Assembly: GCF_014698445.1 (NCBI RefSeq)
Contig: NZ_JACJSZ010000014.1
Coordinates: 1-64,000, forward strand
DNA from: Microcystis elabens FACHB-917
Lineage (GTDB): Bacteria; Cyanobacteriota; Cyanobacteriia; PCC-6307; Cyanobiaceae
Length of the DNA stretch: 64,000 nt
Direction: 5' to 3'
The translations under genes were made by a program, and so were the position numbers. This document shows, one piece after another, positions 43,413 through 52,109 of the stretch. The notes below the pieces were generated by a model. That model ran no database searches and was not told the origin of the DNA. It saw nothing but the letters and a program-made list of their open reading frames with translations. Positions within the stretch are counted from its first letter, which is position 1; each line of letters opens with the position of its first letter.

Positions 43413-44764
43413 GGCGGGGAGCCACCCTGGCGCAGGGAAGGCCGGTCCCAGAAGCGGTCGATCCGCAGGCTGCGATAGCCACCGGTGAGGGAGCGCAGGC
43501 CCGGAATCACGTAGGTGATCGGTGTGCGCCACTCCACATAGGCGTGGGTGGCGATCGTCAGGCCCTCCCGCACGGGGAACACCCCGCTGCCACCAGAGAG
43601 GGTCCAGCGGTAACCGTCCCGGCTGGCGGGGTCGCGCTCCAGCGCGATCTCCGTGCGCATCACCGGTCCGTGCCTGAGCAGGTCCCGGGCCAGCTGGGGA
43701 TTGCCGATGGTGGTGGAGATGTCCTCCTCCGTGGCCGGCAGGGCCAGCACCCGGGTCACCTTGCCGACGATCCCCCCGAACCGGCCCCGCTGGTCCCAGA
43801 GGGGCACCACCTCCACCGGCAGACCGACCGGCAGACGGCGGGCGTCGGCCGGGGCGAAGTAGGCCACCGCCTGCAGCCGGGGTCCGCCGGTGGCACCGCC
43901 CCCGGCGGCTCTGCCCAGGGTGCCGAGGCGCTGACCGGTGGCCACCGTCTGGCCCTGGATCACCTGCAGATCCAGCACCGTGCCGTCCCGGTCGGCCAGC
44001 ACCTGGCCGTCGAAGGCGAGGCGGGCCTCCGTGACCCGGATCTGACGGCGCAGGTCGTCGATCTGGTAGCGACGCCGCAGCGCCTGGGTCTGGATGTCCA
44101 GCCGCACCTGCTCGTAGCGGGTGAGCAGGTCCTTCTCCTGGATCATGACGGCATCGAGATTGACGTTGGTGCTGGTGAGGCCCTGCTCGGCCGCCACCAC
44201 CTCGGCGGCCAGGGGCGCCACCACCTCCCGCCGGCTCAGCCAGCGCAGGTTGCGCACCTTCTCGGCGTAGGTGGCCGCCAGTTCCTCGTAGCGGCGCCGA
44301 TCCTGGGCCAGTTTGGCCAGGGCGGTGTCGACGCTGAGCCGCTCGCTGGAGAGCCGCAGGGCATCGCGCCGGTCGAGTTCGCGGTTGTCGCGCTCCAGCT
44401 GGGCGAGGTTGCCGCGCTGCTGCTGCAGCTGGCGGTCGAGCACCGGCAGGTACAGCTCCATCAGCACCTGCCCCTTGCGCACCTCCTGTCCCACCGCCAC
44501 CAGCAGCCGCCGCACCTGGCCGCCGGAGCGGGCATCCAGCAGGCCGGCGGTGTCGGGGTAGATCAGCACCCCCTGACCTATCACCTCCGTGGGCACGGGC
44601 CAGAACAGCACCCAGAGCCCCAGGGCCCCGCCCATCGCCACCAGGCACGCCCCCACTTGCCCCCGGTCGCTGAGGCCGCTCCAGCGGCGACGCAGCTCAG
44701 GCACCGGCCGGCGAGGCTGGGCGGCGCCGGTCGGGGGGGCGGAGGTGGCCATCGCCGTCAGCAT
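43409..44764 (-). CDS. HlyD-family membrane-fusion protein, NHLM-type
   Basis: The 451-residue protein has one N-terminal membrane helix (LVAMGGALGLWVLFWPVPTE) and the motif IGQGVLIYPDTAGLLDARSG. A lipoyl half-motif (VGQEVRKGQVLMELYLPVLD), a long coiled-coil hairpin (about 100-260) and the second lipoyl half (LADRDGTVLDLQVIQGQTVA) follow. The details resemble secretion proteins of Nif11/NHLM peptide export systems. No peptidase-ABC transporter gene is adjacent, and the TolC gene is 3 kb away. ATG 44764 or 44752 may start it. It lies 20 bases after the FAD oxidase gene. Confidence 0.8.
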   Translation of the reverse strand: MLTAMATSAPPTGAAQPRRPVPELRRRWSGLSDRGQVGACLVAMGGALGLWVLFWPVPTEVIGQGVLIYPDTAGLLDARSGGQVRRLLVAVGQEVRKGQVLMELYLPVLDRQLQQQRGNLAQLERDNRELDRRDALRLSSERLSVDTALAKLAQDRRRYEELAATYAEKVRNLRWLSRREVVAPLAAEVVAAEQGLTSTNVNLDAVMIQEKDLLTRYEQVRLDIQTQALRRRYQIDDLRRQIRVTEARLAFDGQVLADRDGTVLDLQVIQGQTVATGQRLGTLGRAAGGGATGGPRLQAVAYFAPADARRLPVGLPVEVVPLWDQRGRFGGIVGKVTRVLALPATEEDISTTIGNPQLARDLLRHGPVMRTEIALERDPASRDGYRWTLSGGSGVFPVREGLTIATHAYVEWRTPITYVIPGLRSLTGGYRSLRIDRFWDRPSLRQGGSPP

Positions 44765-44784
44765 GCTGGATGGACGCCCGCCTG

Positions 44785-45849
44785 TCAGCCAGGCAGGACG
44801 CCGAATCCGGCCAGAGCGCCGGGATCGGCCACCCCGGCGATCACGTCGGCCAGCAGCGGAGCGAGCACCGGCACCTGGGCGAAGGCGCCGCCGAATCCGC
44901 TGAAGACCCACAGACCCGCCGTGTCGCCCAGGGGCCCCACCAGGGGAAACCCGCCGCTGCAGAACGCGACCGGCACCTGGCGGTAGGGGCCCGGCAGGGC
45001 GGCCAGCTCCGGATCGAGCCCGGCGAGCGCCGCCCGGAGCCGGCGTTCCATCACCGGCGCCACGGGCGGCTCGCCGGTGTCCAGGCCCGGTCGCACCAGG
45101 CTGATCTGGCCCAGCAGCAGCCCCTCCCCGCGGGGGGCGAAGCCGGCATCGACGATCCAGCGCTCCTCCGCCAACTCCGGAGCGCGGGCCTCCAGGGACG
45201 GCCGCTGCCAGTGGCGCGGCTGCACGATCCGGCACGCGGCCGCATGCCGCAGCCAGGGGCTGGCCGCTGCGGCCGGCAGGGAAGGGCGCGCCGGCAGCGC
45301 CAGCACCCCGGCCCAGCTGGCGCGATGGCGCTCCGGCAGGCCGGGAGCCAGGGCACGGCAACCGGCCCCGGCAGCCAGCACCACCTGATCCGCCGTGACG
45401 GTCCCGCCCGGCTCCAGCTCCAGCTGCCAGCCACCGGCCACCGGCCGCGGCGGCGCCAGCACCCTGCCCAGCCGCCACTCCACACCGGCGGCCGCCAGCA
45501 CCCCGGGCAGGGCCGCCATGAGCACAGCGGTGTCCACCTGGGCGAAGGGGGGGCGCAGCAGGGGGGTGGTCCAGCCGCCGCCGTGGAGGCGCAGGCCGCA
45601 GCCCCGCCATCCCAGCTGCCCATGGCGCGCCTGCAGCCGTCGCCAGCGGGCAGGGGCCTGGCGCAGCAGCCGGCCCAGGGGCCCCGGAGAGCCGGCCCAC
45701 CAGGCCACCCCGCCATAGCTGAGGGCCGTGGCCGTGTCCTCACCCCCATCCAACAGGGTCACCCCCAGACCCCGCTCCACCAGTTCCAGGGCCAGCAGGC
45801 TGCCGGCCAGCCCGCCCCCGATGACGGTCAGCCGGGGCGCGGCGGGCAC
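44785..45849 (-). CDS. FAD-dependent amino-acid-oxidase-type oxidoreductase
   Basis: The N-terminus has the dinucleotide site [20 protein letters not shown]. The protein belongs to the DAO fold (DadA/ThiO-like), with [20 protein letters not shown] in the middle and the C-terminal FAD segment [20 protein letters not shown]. The 354-residue size fits a soluble oxidase of small amines or amino acids. ThiO-type glycine oxidase is one possibility, but no thiamine gene is near. It starts two bases after psbP and ends 20 bases before hlyD, so the genes share a transcript. Confidence 0.75.
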   Translation of the reverse strand: MPAAPRLTVIGGGLAGSLLALELVERGLGVTLLDGGEDTATALSYGGVAWWAGSPGPLGRLLRQAPARWRRLQARHGQLGWRGCGLRLHGGGWTTPLLRPPFAQVDTAVLMAALPGVLAAAGVEWRLGRVLAPPRPVAGGWQLELEPGGTVTADQVVLAAGAGCRALAPGLPERHRASWAGVLALPARPSLPAAAASPWLRHAAACRIVQPRHWQRPSLEARAPELAEERWIVDAGFAPRGEGLLLGQISLVRPGLDTGEPPVAPVMERRLRAALAGLDPELAALPGPYRQVPVAFCSGGFPLVGPLGDTAGLWVFSGFGGAFAQVPVLAPLLADVIAGVADPGALAGFGVLPG

Positions 45850-45851
45850 CC

Positions 45852-46448
45852 TCAGATCTGGAGGGTGAAGGAGCCGATCACCACCGCGAACAGGTCCTTC
45901 ACCTTGTTCCAGCGGGCTTCGTTGGTGCTGGCGGCGAAGGTGTAGAGGCGGCCGCGGTCGACCACCACCGTGGCGAGTTCATGGCGGTCCCGGTCGGCCA
46001 GATGGACGGTGTACTCCAGGTCGTAGTAAGTGCGGCCGCCCTGCTCCCGCTCGTGGGCCTCCACCAGTTCGGCGTCCCGGCCGCTGCCGACCGGGGAAAT
46101 GACGCTGCGCCGCAGGGTCTCGCCCACCTCCACGGCACTGCCGAGCTGGCTGAGATCCCGGTCGGGGGTGACCTCGGAGACCACCAGGCTGAGGGTCTCG
46201 TCACTGTTGATCAGGTCGTGGAAGACCACCTGGGGGCCGTTGGACACCTGCACCCGGGTCCAGCCGGTGGGGTAGAGGAAGGCGTAGCGGCCATCCGGGC
46301 TCTGGAAGGAGTTGAGGCCCGCGGCAGCGGCGCTGCAGCCCACCAGCATCAGGGTCAGCAGCAGGGCCGCAAGCAGGGAGCCGCCCCGGGCGCGCCAGGG
46401 GCCGGCGGTGGCGGGGGCAACGGGCGGGTGGGTGGCGGGGAAACCCAT
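45852..46448 (-). CDS. psbP: Photosystem II PsbP-like lipoprotein (CyanoP)
   Basis: A signal segment with lipobox ([14 protein letters not shown]) is followed by the PsbP fold: [60 protein letters not shown] and [19 protein letters not shown]. CyanoP is bound at the luminal side and takes part in early photosystem II assembly. The start at ATG 46448 gives a normal lipoprotein signal; the frame is open to ATG 46508. It heads a minus-strand run that includes an oxidase and a secretion protein. Confidence 0.88.
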   Translation of the reverse strand: MGFPATHPPVAPATAGPWRARGGSLLAALLLTLMLVGCSAAAAGLNSFQSPDGRYAFLYPTGWTRVQVSNGPQVVFHDLINSDETLSLVVSEVTPDRDLSQLGSAVEVGETLRRSVISPVGSGRDAELVEAHEREQGGRTYYDLEYTVHLADRDRHELATVVVDRGRLYTFAASTNEARWNKVKDLFAVVIGSFTLQI

Positions 46449-46556
46449 GGCACGGGGCGGGGCGGGGGAGCTGGCGGGAGCCGGAGCCATCCTCACCCGG
46501 CAGGTCACCCGACGCGAGCGGGCCGCCTAGATTCCTGCCCAGATGCGGCCGGTTCG

Positions 46557-47156
46557 CTGAGCGGTTTCACCCGACCCCTGGCCCGGTTGATCGATCAGTT
46601 CGAACGACTGCCCGGCATCGGGCCCCGCACGGCCCAGCGGCTGGCCCTGCACCTGCTGCGCCAGCCCGAGGAGCAGATCCGCAGCTTCGCCGATGCCCTG
46701 CTGGCGGCCCGCAGCCAGGTGGGTCAGTGCCGGCGCTGTTTCCACCTCTCGGCCGAGGAGCTGTGCGAGATCTGCCGCAACGATGAGCGGCGCAACGGGC
46801 AGATCTGTGTGGTGGCCGACTCCCGCGACCTGCTGGCGATGGAGCGCAGCCGCGAGTTCCACGGGCAGTACCACGTGCTGGGCGGGCTGATCTCGCCGAT
46901 GGATGGGGTCGGTCCGGAACTGCTGCAGATCCAGCCGCTGGTGGAGCGGGTCGACCGGGAAGGGGCCGTTGAGGTGATCCTGGCCCTCACCCCCAGCGTC
47001 GAGGGGGACACCACCAGCCTGTACCTGGCCCGGCTGCTCAAGCCCTTCACCAGCGTCACCCGCATCGCCTACGGACTGCCGGTGGGGGGGGAGCTGGAGT
47101 ATGCCGACGAGGTGACCCTGGCCCGGGCGTTCGAAGGACGCCGGCGCATGGACTGA
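46557..47156 (+). CDS. recR: Recombination mediator protein
   Basis: The frame encodes the full RecR fold. It has the helix-hairpin-helix ([20 protein letters not shown]), the four-cysteine zinc site ([18 protein letters not shown]), the Toprim domain ([16 protein letters not shown]) and the C-terminal [20 protein letters not shown]. The start is odd. The family-expected [11 protein letters not shown] corresponds to a CTG at 46557, with no ATG, GTG or TTG until TTG 46587. CTG initiation, or the TTG, must be used. It loads RecA with RecF/RecO and precedes lipA by 24 bases. Confidence 0.88.
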   Translation: MSGFTRPLARLIDQFERLPGIGPRTAQRLALHLLRQPEEQIRSFADALLAARSQVGQCRRCFHLSAEELCEICRNDERRNGQICVVADSRDLLAMERSREFHGQYHVLGGLISPMDGVGPELLQIQPLVERVDREGAVEVILALTPSVEGDTTSLYLARLLKPFTSVTRIAYGLPVGGELEYADEVTLARAFEGRRRMD

Positions 47157-47180
47157 GCCCCGACGTTTGAGAGCGACCCC

Positions 47181-48104
47181 ATGACCGCCACCAGCCGCTA
47201 CAGCGCCATACCCCCCTCCGAGCGCCTGCCGGAGTGGATCCGTCGCCCCCTGGGGGAGGCCTCGGCCACCGAGCGGGTGCAGGGGGTGGTGAAGCAGCAG
47301 CGGCTGCACACCATCTGCGAGGAGGGGCGCTGTCCCAACCGGGGCGAGTGCTACGCCGCCGGCACCGCCACCTTCCTGCTGGGGGGCCCGGTCTGCACCC
47401 GTAGCTGCGCCTTCTGCCAGGTGGACAAGGGCCGGGCACCGGTGCCCCTCGACAAAGCCGAAGCCATGCGGGTGGCGGAGGCGGTGCAGGTGCTCGGCCT
47501 GCGTTACGTGGTGCTCACCGCCGTGGCCCGCGACGACCTGCCCGACCACGGGGCGAGCCTGTTCACCGCCACCATCGCGGCGATCAGCCGCCGGGATCCC
47601 TGTGTGCGGATCGAGGTGCTGACGCCCGATTTCTGGGGCGGGCACCCCGACCCGGAAGCGGGGCGCCGCGCCCAGCGGCAACGGCTGGCCACGGTGCTGG
47701 CGGCCGCGCCGGTGTGCTTCAACCACAACCTGGAGACGGTGGAACGGCTGCAGGGAGAGGTGCGCCGGGGTGCCACCTACCGCCGCTCCCTGGATCTGCT
47801 GGCCATGGCCCGGGAACTGGCGCCGGAGATTCCCACCAAATCCGGCCTGATGCTGGGGCTGGGGGAAACGGCGGCCGAGGTGGTGGCCACCCTGGAGCAC
47901 CTGCGGGCCGCCGGCTGCCAGCGGCTCACCCTGGGCCAGTACCTGCGCCCCTCCCTGGCCCACATCCCCGTGGCCCGCTACTGGCGACCGGAGGAGTTCG
48001 AGGAGCTGGGCGCCATCGCCCGCGCCATGGGCTTCGCCCAGGTGCGCAGCGGCCCCCTGGTGCGCAGCAGCTACCACGCCGAAGACTCCAGCCCCGACAC
48101 CTGA
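47181..48104 (+). CDS. lipA: Lipoyl synthase
   Basis: The 307-residue radical-SAM enzyme has the auxiliary cluster motif [12 protein letters not shown], the radical SAM motif CTRSCAFC and the C-terminal RSSY ([10 protein letters not shown]). It inserts two sulfur atoms into octanoyl groups on lipoyl domains of dehydrogenase complexes. [13 protein letters not shown] and [20 protein letters not shown] are further family signatures. It is co-directional with recR. Confidence 0.95.
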   Translation: MTATSRYSAIPPSERLPEWIRRPLGEASATERVQGVVKQQRLHTICEEGRCPNRGECYAAGTATFLLGGPVCTRSCAFCQVDKGRAPVPLDKAEAMRVAEAVQVLGLRYVVLTAVARDDLPDHGASLFTATIAAISRRDPCVRIEVLTPDFWGGHPDPEAGRRAQRQRLATVLAAAPVCFNHNLETVERLQGEVRRGATYRRSLDLLAMARELAPEIPTKSGLMLGLGETAAEVVATLEHLRAAGCQRLTLGQYLRPSLAHIPVARYWRPEEFEELGAIARAMGFAQVRSGPLVRSSYHAEDSSPDT

Positions 48105-48142
48105 AGCCAGAGCGGCCGGGGCGTGAAGCCACCCGAACGCCC

Positions 48143-48691
48143 TCAGAGCCGCAGCAGGAAGGCGTCCCGGCGGTGGAAATCGGGCTCGGCCCCCGGGTGG
48201 GTCAGGGCCCAGTAGCTCTGCTGGCCGCGGTGATCCTCGATCACGGCAGCGATCGCCACCTGCAGGGGGACACCGGCGGGGACCGGGGCCGGCAGCGGCA
48301 GATCCAGCTCCACCGAGAGGACGCCGCCCCCCTGGCCGACCCGGTGCAGGGGCCGGTCGTAGCCGGGCTCGGGCCGCAGCCCCTGCCGGTAGTCCTCCAG
48401 CCGGTAGAGGTTCCAGTGGCCGGCCGGGGAGAGGTTCAGTTCCCAGTAGGGCCGCTCCCCCTCAAGGCCCCAGAAGCACTCGAAGCAGGTCATCGTCCAG
48501 AGCCCGTCCCGGCGCGAGGGGGTCGGCGCCGGTGGGGGCAGGCGGACGGTCTCGATCGCCCCGGCCAGCCGGTAGTGCAGCTCCAGCCGGGCGCCCTCCC
48601 GGCTGACCTCTCCCTCCAGCCGCAGGTCCGGGGAAGGGCACGCGCCGCCGAAGGGGCGGAGCTCGAAGCCATGGCGGCGGGGAGTCGGCAT
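48143..48691 (-). CDS. DOMON-like domain protein
   Basis: The 182-residue beta-rich protein has the signature FECFWGLEGERPYWELNLSP followed by GHWNLYRLEDYRQGLRPEPG of soluble DOMON-like proteins. DOMON folds bind haem or sugars, but this subgroup has no assigned function. The ATG overlaps the stop of the upstream kinase-like gene. It is convergent with lipA. There is no signal peptide, so it is probably cytoplasmic. Confidence 0.72.
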   Translation of the reverse strand: MPTPRRHGFELRPFGGACPSPDLRLEGEVSREGARLELHYRLAGAIETVRLPPPAPTPSRRDGLWTMTCFECFWGLEGERPYWELNLSPAGHWNLYRLEDYRQGLRPEPGYDRPLHRVGQGGGVLSVELDLPLPAPVPAGVPLQVAIAAVIEDHRGQQSYWALTHPGAEPDFHRRDAFLLRL

Positions 48692-49848
48692 CAGGGGTCT
48701 TCGGCGCCGCCGGCCCGGAGCTCATCGATCACGGCCAGGATCGATCGCTCCTGGGCCTCGATGCTCTCGGTGAGCCGGAACTGCACCAGGGCCCGCTGCA
48801 GGTTGTGGTCAGGCCGCTCCGTCCGGAAGTAGACGTTGCCCGCCAGGTGATCGGTGAAGAAGCGCAGGCCGAGCTCGAAGCTGATGAGGCGGATCGCGAC
48901 ATGGAGATGGTCGTAGTCGGCCTCGGTGAGAAAACCGGACGCCGCCGGGAGATAGCCACGCAGCAGGTCCCGGCAGAGGTCGACGTCGAAGTGGACGGCC
49001 TCCATGTCGGTCGTCTCCTCCCCCAGCCGGTTGCAGCAGGAGCGCAGGCCGTCACCGATGTCGTAATGGATCAGGCCGGGCTTCACCGTGTCGAGATCCA
49101 CCAGGGCGACGGCGCGACCGGAGGCGGCATCCATCATCACGTTGTTGACCTTGGGGTCGCCGTGGATCGGGCGCGTGCGCAGATGGCCGCGGGCCCTGGC
49201 CTGCTCCAACGCCGCAGCGAAGCTCCGACGCTCCTCCACGAAGGCCCGGCAGTGGCGGACATCGGCGTTGGCCGTGGCCGGCGCGCCGGCCCGAACGACG
49301 TCGTATCGCTCCAGGTAGCGGGGTGTGACATGGAAGCCCTCCAGGGTGTCCGCCAGCCGCTCCGGATCCAGATCGCTGATCAGATGGTGAAACACACCCA
49401 GGGCGAAGCCCACCTCACGGGCCTGCTCGGCCGTGGTCACCACATCGAAGCTGCAGGAGGACTCCACGTAGGTGATCAGGCGCCAGAAGCCGCCGTCCCG
49501 CTCCACCCAGGGCCGCGGCCCGTCCGAGGACGGCACCACCCGGGGAAGCTCCCAGCGGCGGCCGTCGAGCAGATCGCAGCCCTGGTCCAGACGCCGCTCG
49601 ACATGCTCCCCGAGGGCGATCATGTTGGCCATCACCAGGTCGGGTCGCGCGAACACGCTGCGGTTCAGGCGCTGCAGCACGAATCGCCGCTCCGGTGAAC
49701 CGTCGCAGACGACGAGGAAGCTGTCGTTGACGTTGCCGTTCCCCAGCGGTTCCAGACGGGTGATCGGACCGGGAAGCGCGAAGCGCTCGGCGATGGTGCA
49801 TCGCTCGGCGATGGCATCGCGATCGGCGTCGGCCTGCCCCGGAATCAT
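48691..49848 (-). CDS. Aminoglycoside-phosphotransferase-fold sugar kinase
   Basis: ATG 49848 gives 385 residues. The kinase core has LGNGNVNDSFLVVCDG, the nucleotide-site segment RFVLQRLNRSVF, the catalytic loop IHGDPKVNNVMMD and the metal-binding ALVDLDTVKPGLIHYDIGD. This resembles N-acetylhexosamine 1-kinase (NahK)-like enzymes more than antibiotic kinases. The substrate is probably a sugar. The start region contains a direct repeat (CGCTCGGCGATGG twice on the plus strand near 49786-49815), so its length may vary. It is coupled to the DOMON gene by an ATGA overlap. Confidence 0.78.
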   Translation of the reverse strand: MIPGQADADRDAIAERCTIAERFALPGPITRLEPLGNGNVNDSFLVVCDGSPERRFVLQRLNRSVFARPDLVMANMIALGEHVERRLDQGCDLLDGRRWELPRVVPSSDGPRPWVERDGGFWRLITYVESSCSFDVVTTAEQAREVGFALGVFHHLISDLDPERLADTLEGFHVTPRYLERYDVVRAGAPATANADVRHCRAFVEERRSFAAALEQARARGHLRTRPIHGDPKVNNVMMDAASGRAVALVDLDTVKPGLIHYDIGDGLRSCCNRLGEETTDMEAVHFDVDLCRDLLRGYLPAASGFLTEADYDHLHVAIRLISFELGLRFFTDHLAGNVYFRTERPDHNLQRALVQFRLTESIEAQERSILAVIDELRAGGAEDP

Positions 49849-49967
49849 CGGCTGATGCTGCGTTCCGACGCCGGGGATGCTGGCATGACCCTGATGCTGC
49901 TCAGAAGCCAAGGGCCAGGACCGGTTGCCGGGATCCGGGCGGGCACCACCCGGTGGTGGTCTCCGAT

Positions 49968-50654
49968 TCATGAAGGGATCCGATCGGGGGCGCTGTCCGT
50001 ACGGCCCAGCGGCGGCTGCAGCAACGCCAGGACCTCGCCATCCTGGAGCTGCTCGAAGTGCTCGTACCACAGGCCCACCGCCTGCAGATCATCGACGACG
50101 GCCAGGGCCTCCAGCCGGTCCACCCAACGGCCGAGGTCGCGGGCGGCCCCTCGATCGACCACCGGGACCCCCAGGGCCAGGGAAGCCGGCGCGACCCGCC
50201 GCAGCGAGATCAGGGCCGCCTTCATCGTCATGCCGGTGGCGATGCCGTCATCCACCACGATCAGATGGCGGCCGCGCAACCGTTCACCGGGCGGATCGCC
50301 GAAGCGCCGTTGCCGCCGACGCAGCTCCTGCTCCTGGGCCCTCAGCCAGCCGTGCTGTTCGGCGCTGGCCGCACGGCGGCTGGCGCCCTGCCCGTTGCGC
50401 CAGACCACCACACCGTCGGCGGCGACGGCCCCGATCGCAAGTTCCGGCCAGGCGGGATCGGCGATCTTGCGCACCGACCAGGTGGCCAGGGGCAGCTCGA
50501 GGCGGGCGGCCATCGCGGCCGCCACCGGCACCCCGCCCCTTGGCAGGGCGAGCAGGGTGGTGTCCCGGCCCCGGCCCTGGCAATCGGCGAAGGCATCGGC
50601 CAGGGCCAGCCCCGCCTGGAGGCGGTCGGTCCAGAGGGGAGGGCGGAGGGCCAT
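49968..50654 (-). CDS. Phosphoribosyltransferase-domain protein
   Basis: The 228-residue protein has the type I PRTase elements: ALPRGGVPVAAAMAARLELP, WSVRKIADPAWPELAIGAVA and the PRPP-binding HLIVVDDGIATGMTMKAALI. Proteins of this subgroup are frequently fused or linked to dienelactone-hydrolase-like domains, and here the hydrolase gene lies 23 bases upstream. The substrate is unknown; nucleobase salvage is not implied. Confidence 0.82.
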   Translation of the reverse strand: MALRPPLWTDRLQAGLALADAFADCQGRGRDTTLLALPRGGVPVAAAMAARLELPLATWSVRKIADPAWPELAIGAVAADGVVVWRNGQGASRRAASAEQHGWLRAQEQELRRRQRRFGDPPGERLRGRHLIVVDDGIATGMTMKAALISLRRVAPASLALGVPVVDRGAARDLGRWVDRLEALAVVDDLQAVGLWYEHFEQLQDGEVLALLQPPLGRTDSAPDRIPS

Positions 50655-50677
50655 GGCGATCGGGACAACTCCGGGGA

Positions 50678-51361
50678 TCAGGAGACGGTGGCGCTGTGGG
50701 CTCCGGCCAGGTGCTGGAGGAACCAGTCGCGGGCCAGACAGGCCACCTGGTCAAGGGCGCCGGGCTCCTCGAACAGATGGGCGGCATTCGGAACCACCTG
50801 CAGAGCGTGGGGAACGCCGAGCCGGGTGGCGGCCTCGCGATTGCAGCGCAGCACGTCGAAGTCCTGCCCGCCCACGATCAGGCAGGTGGGGCAGGTCACC
50901 AGGGGCAGGGCGGCCGGCGCCAGGTCGGGACGGCCGCCGCGGGACACCACGGCGGCCACGGGGTAGGGGCGCGCCGCGGCCGCCACCAGCGCCGCGGCGG
51001 CGCCGGTGCTGGCGCCGAAGAGCCCGAGGGGCAGGCCGCTCAGTTCGGGCTGCCGGCCGACCCAGTCGATGGCCCCGATCAGGCGCCGGCCCAGCAGCGC
51101 GATGTCGAAGCGCAGGGAGCTGTCGCGCCGGTCGATCCGCTCCTCGGCGGCGGTGAGCAGATCGAACAAGAGGGTGCCCAGTCCCGCCGCCACCAGCACA
51201 CGGGCGACGGCTTGGTTGCGCTGGCTGAGGCGGCTGCTGCCGCTGCCATGGGCGAAGAGCACCAGCCCCGACGCCGGCTCCGGAAGGGTGAGCAGCCCCG
51301 GCAGTTCCGCCCCGCTCGACACGACGACGACCTCCCGCTGCCTGGTCGTCGTGCCTTCCAT
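50678..51361 (-). CDS. Dienelactone-hydrolase-like alpha/beta hydrolase
   Basis: ATG 51361 begins a 227-residue hydrolase with an oxyanion region (LVLFAHGSGSSRLSQRNQAV). The catalytic set is Ser in LFGASTGAAAALVA, Asp in VGGQDFDVL and His in NAAHLFEEPGA. It is followed by the phosphoribosyltransferase gene in the same direction. The pair corresponds to two-domain proteins in other bacteria. The substrate is unknown. Confidence 0.8.
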   Translation of the reverse strand: MEGTTTRQREVVVVSSGAELPGLLTLPEPASGLVLFAHGSGSSRLSQRNQAVARVLVAAGLGTLLFDLLTAAEERIDRRDSSLRFDIALLGRRLIGAIDWVGRQPELSGLPLGLFGASTGAAAALVAAAARPYPVAAVVSRGGRPDLAPAALPLVTCPTCLIVGGQDFDVLRCNREAATRLGVPHALQVVPNAAHLFEEPGALDQVACLARDWFLQHLAGAHSATVS

Positions 51362-51506
51362 AGCCTTCCCCCTGCCCTGGCCCTGTCCTAGCCAGGGCCC
51401 TCGGCAGCGGATGCAGCACATCCGCGGACGGCGCGGGTCCGTGGCCGGCGGCGGGGATACGGTTTTCACAGACACTGCCGCTGCCGGATTCCGGCAGCCG
51501 AGACCC

Positions 51507-51716
51507 ATGGCCCCGACCCTTGCGCGACCCAGGGACGACGATGGCGATGGCGATGACGGCCTCGAGCCGCAGCGCCCCTGGGAGGAAATGGCTGCCGAGC
51601 TCGCCGGAGAGCCGCTCGCGCCCCCCGGCGAGGACGCCGCGGAGGATGCCCGCCTGACCGAGGCGGAACTCGCCGCGGCCGCCGGTGTCCAGCCTCCACC
51701 CGGCAGGATCGACTGA
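51507..51716 (+). CDS. Small acidic hypothetical protein, 69 aa
   Basis: The frame from ATG 51507 encodes a very acidic, probably disordered protein (RPRDDDGDGDDGLEPQRPWE, then EDAAEDARLTEAELAAAAGV). A palindrome CTGCCGG-ATT-CCGGCAG lies just upstream at 51481-51497. Composition alone gives it weak support, and it overlaps the N-terminal part of the degraded PEBP frame. Confidence 0.35.
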   Translation: MAPTLARPRDDDGDGDDGLEPQRPWEEMAAELAGEPLAPPGEDAAEDARLTEAELAAAAGVQPPPGRID

Positions 51717-51723
51717 GGTCGAC

Positions 51724-52057
51724 CCATGCCAGGTTTACATCGGTGAGAAGAGTGATCTCTCCCCGCCCCTCAGGTGGTGTGACGTTCCCGAGGGGACCCG
51801 CTCGTTCGTCCTGATCCTGGACGATCCCGATGCTCCGGCGGGCGTCTGGCTGCACTGGGTGCTGACTGGGTTCAGCCGCCGGCTTTCACGGGCCGAAGCC
51901 GCCGCCGGGTCCTTCCCATCGCTACCGCTTCACCCTGAGCGCCCTCGACCGGCGGCTCGCTCTGGCGGCGACGCCTCCGACGGGACCGCAGTGCCGTGCC
52001 AAAACCCTTCAAGGCATTGCTGCTTCGGCTCTACGGCCCTGGAGCGGAGAGGCATAA
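51724..52057 (+). pseudogene. PEBP (YbhB/YbcL)-family remnant
   Basis: The first part keeps the PEBP core (YIGEKSDLSPPLRWCDVPEG, then SFVLILDDPDAPAGVWLHWV). The second half (HRYRFTLSALDRRLALAATP to TAA at 52055-52057) is in another frame, with the middle of the domain deleted near 51915. The N-terminal strand is missing as well. The product cannot fold as a normal PEBP. Confidence 0.65.
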
Positions 52058-52109
52058 ATTCAACGCTAGCGTTATGAGGCGCATTCAACGGAATTAGAGG
52101 GTACTCTTG

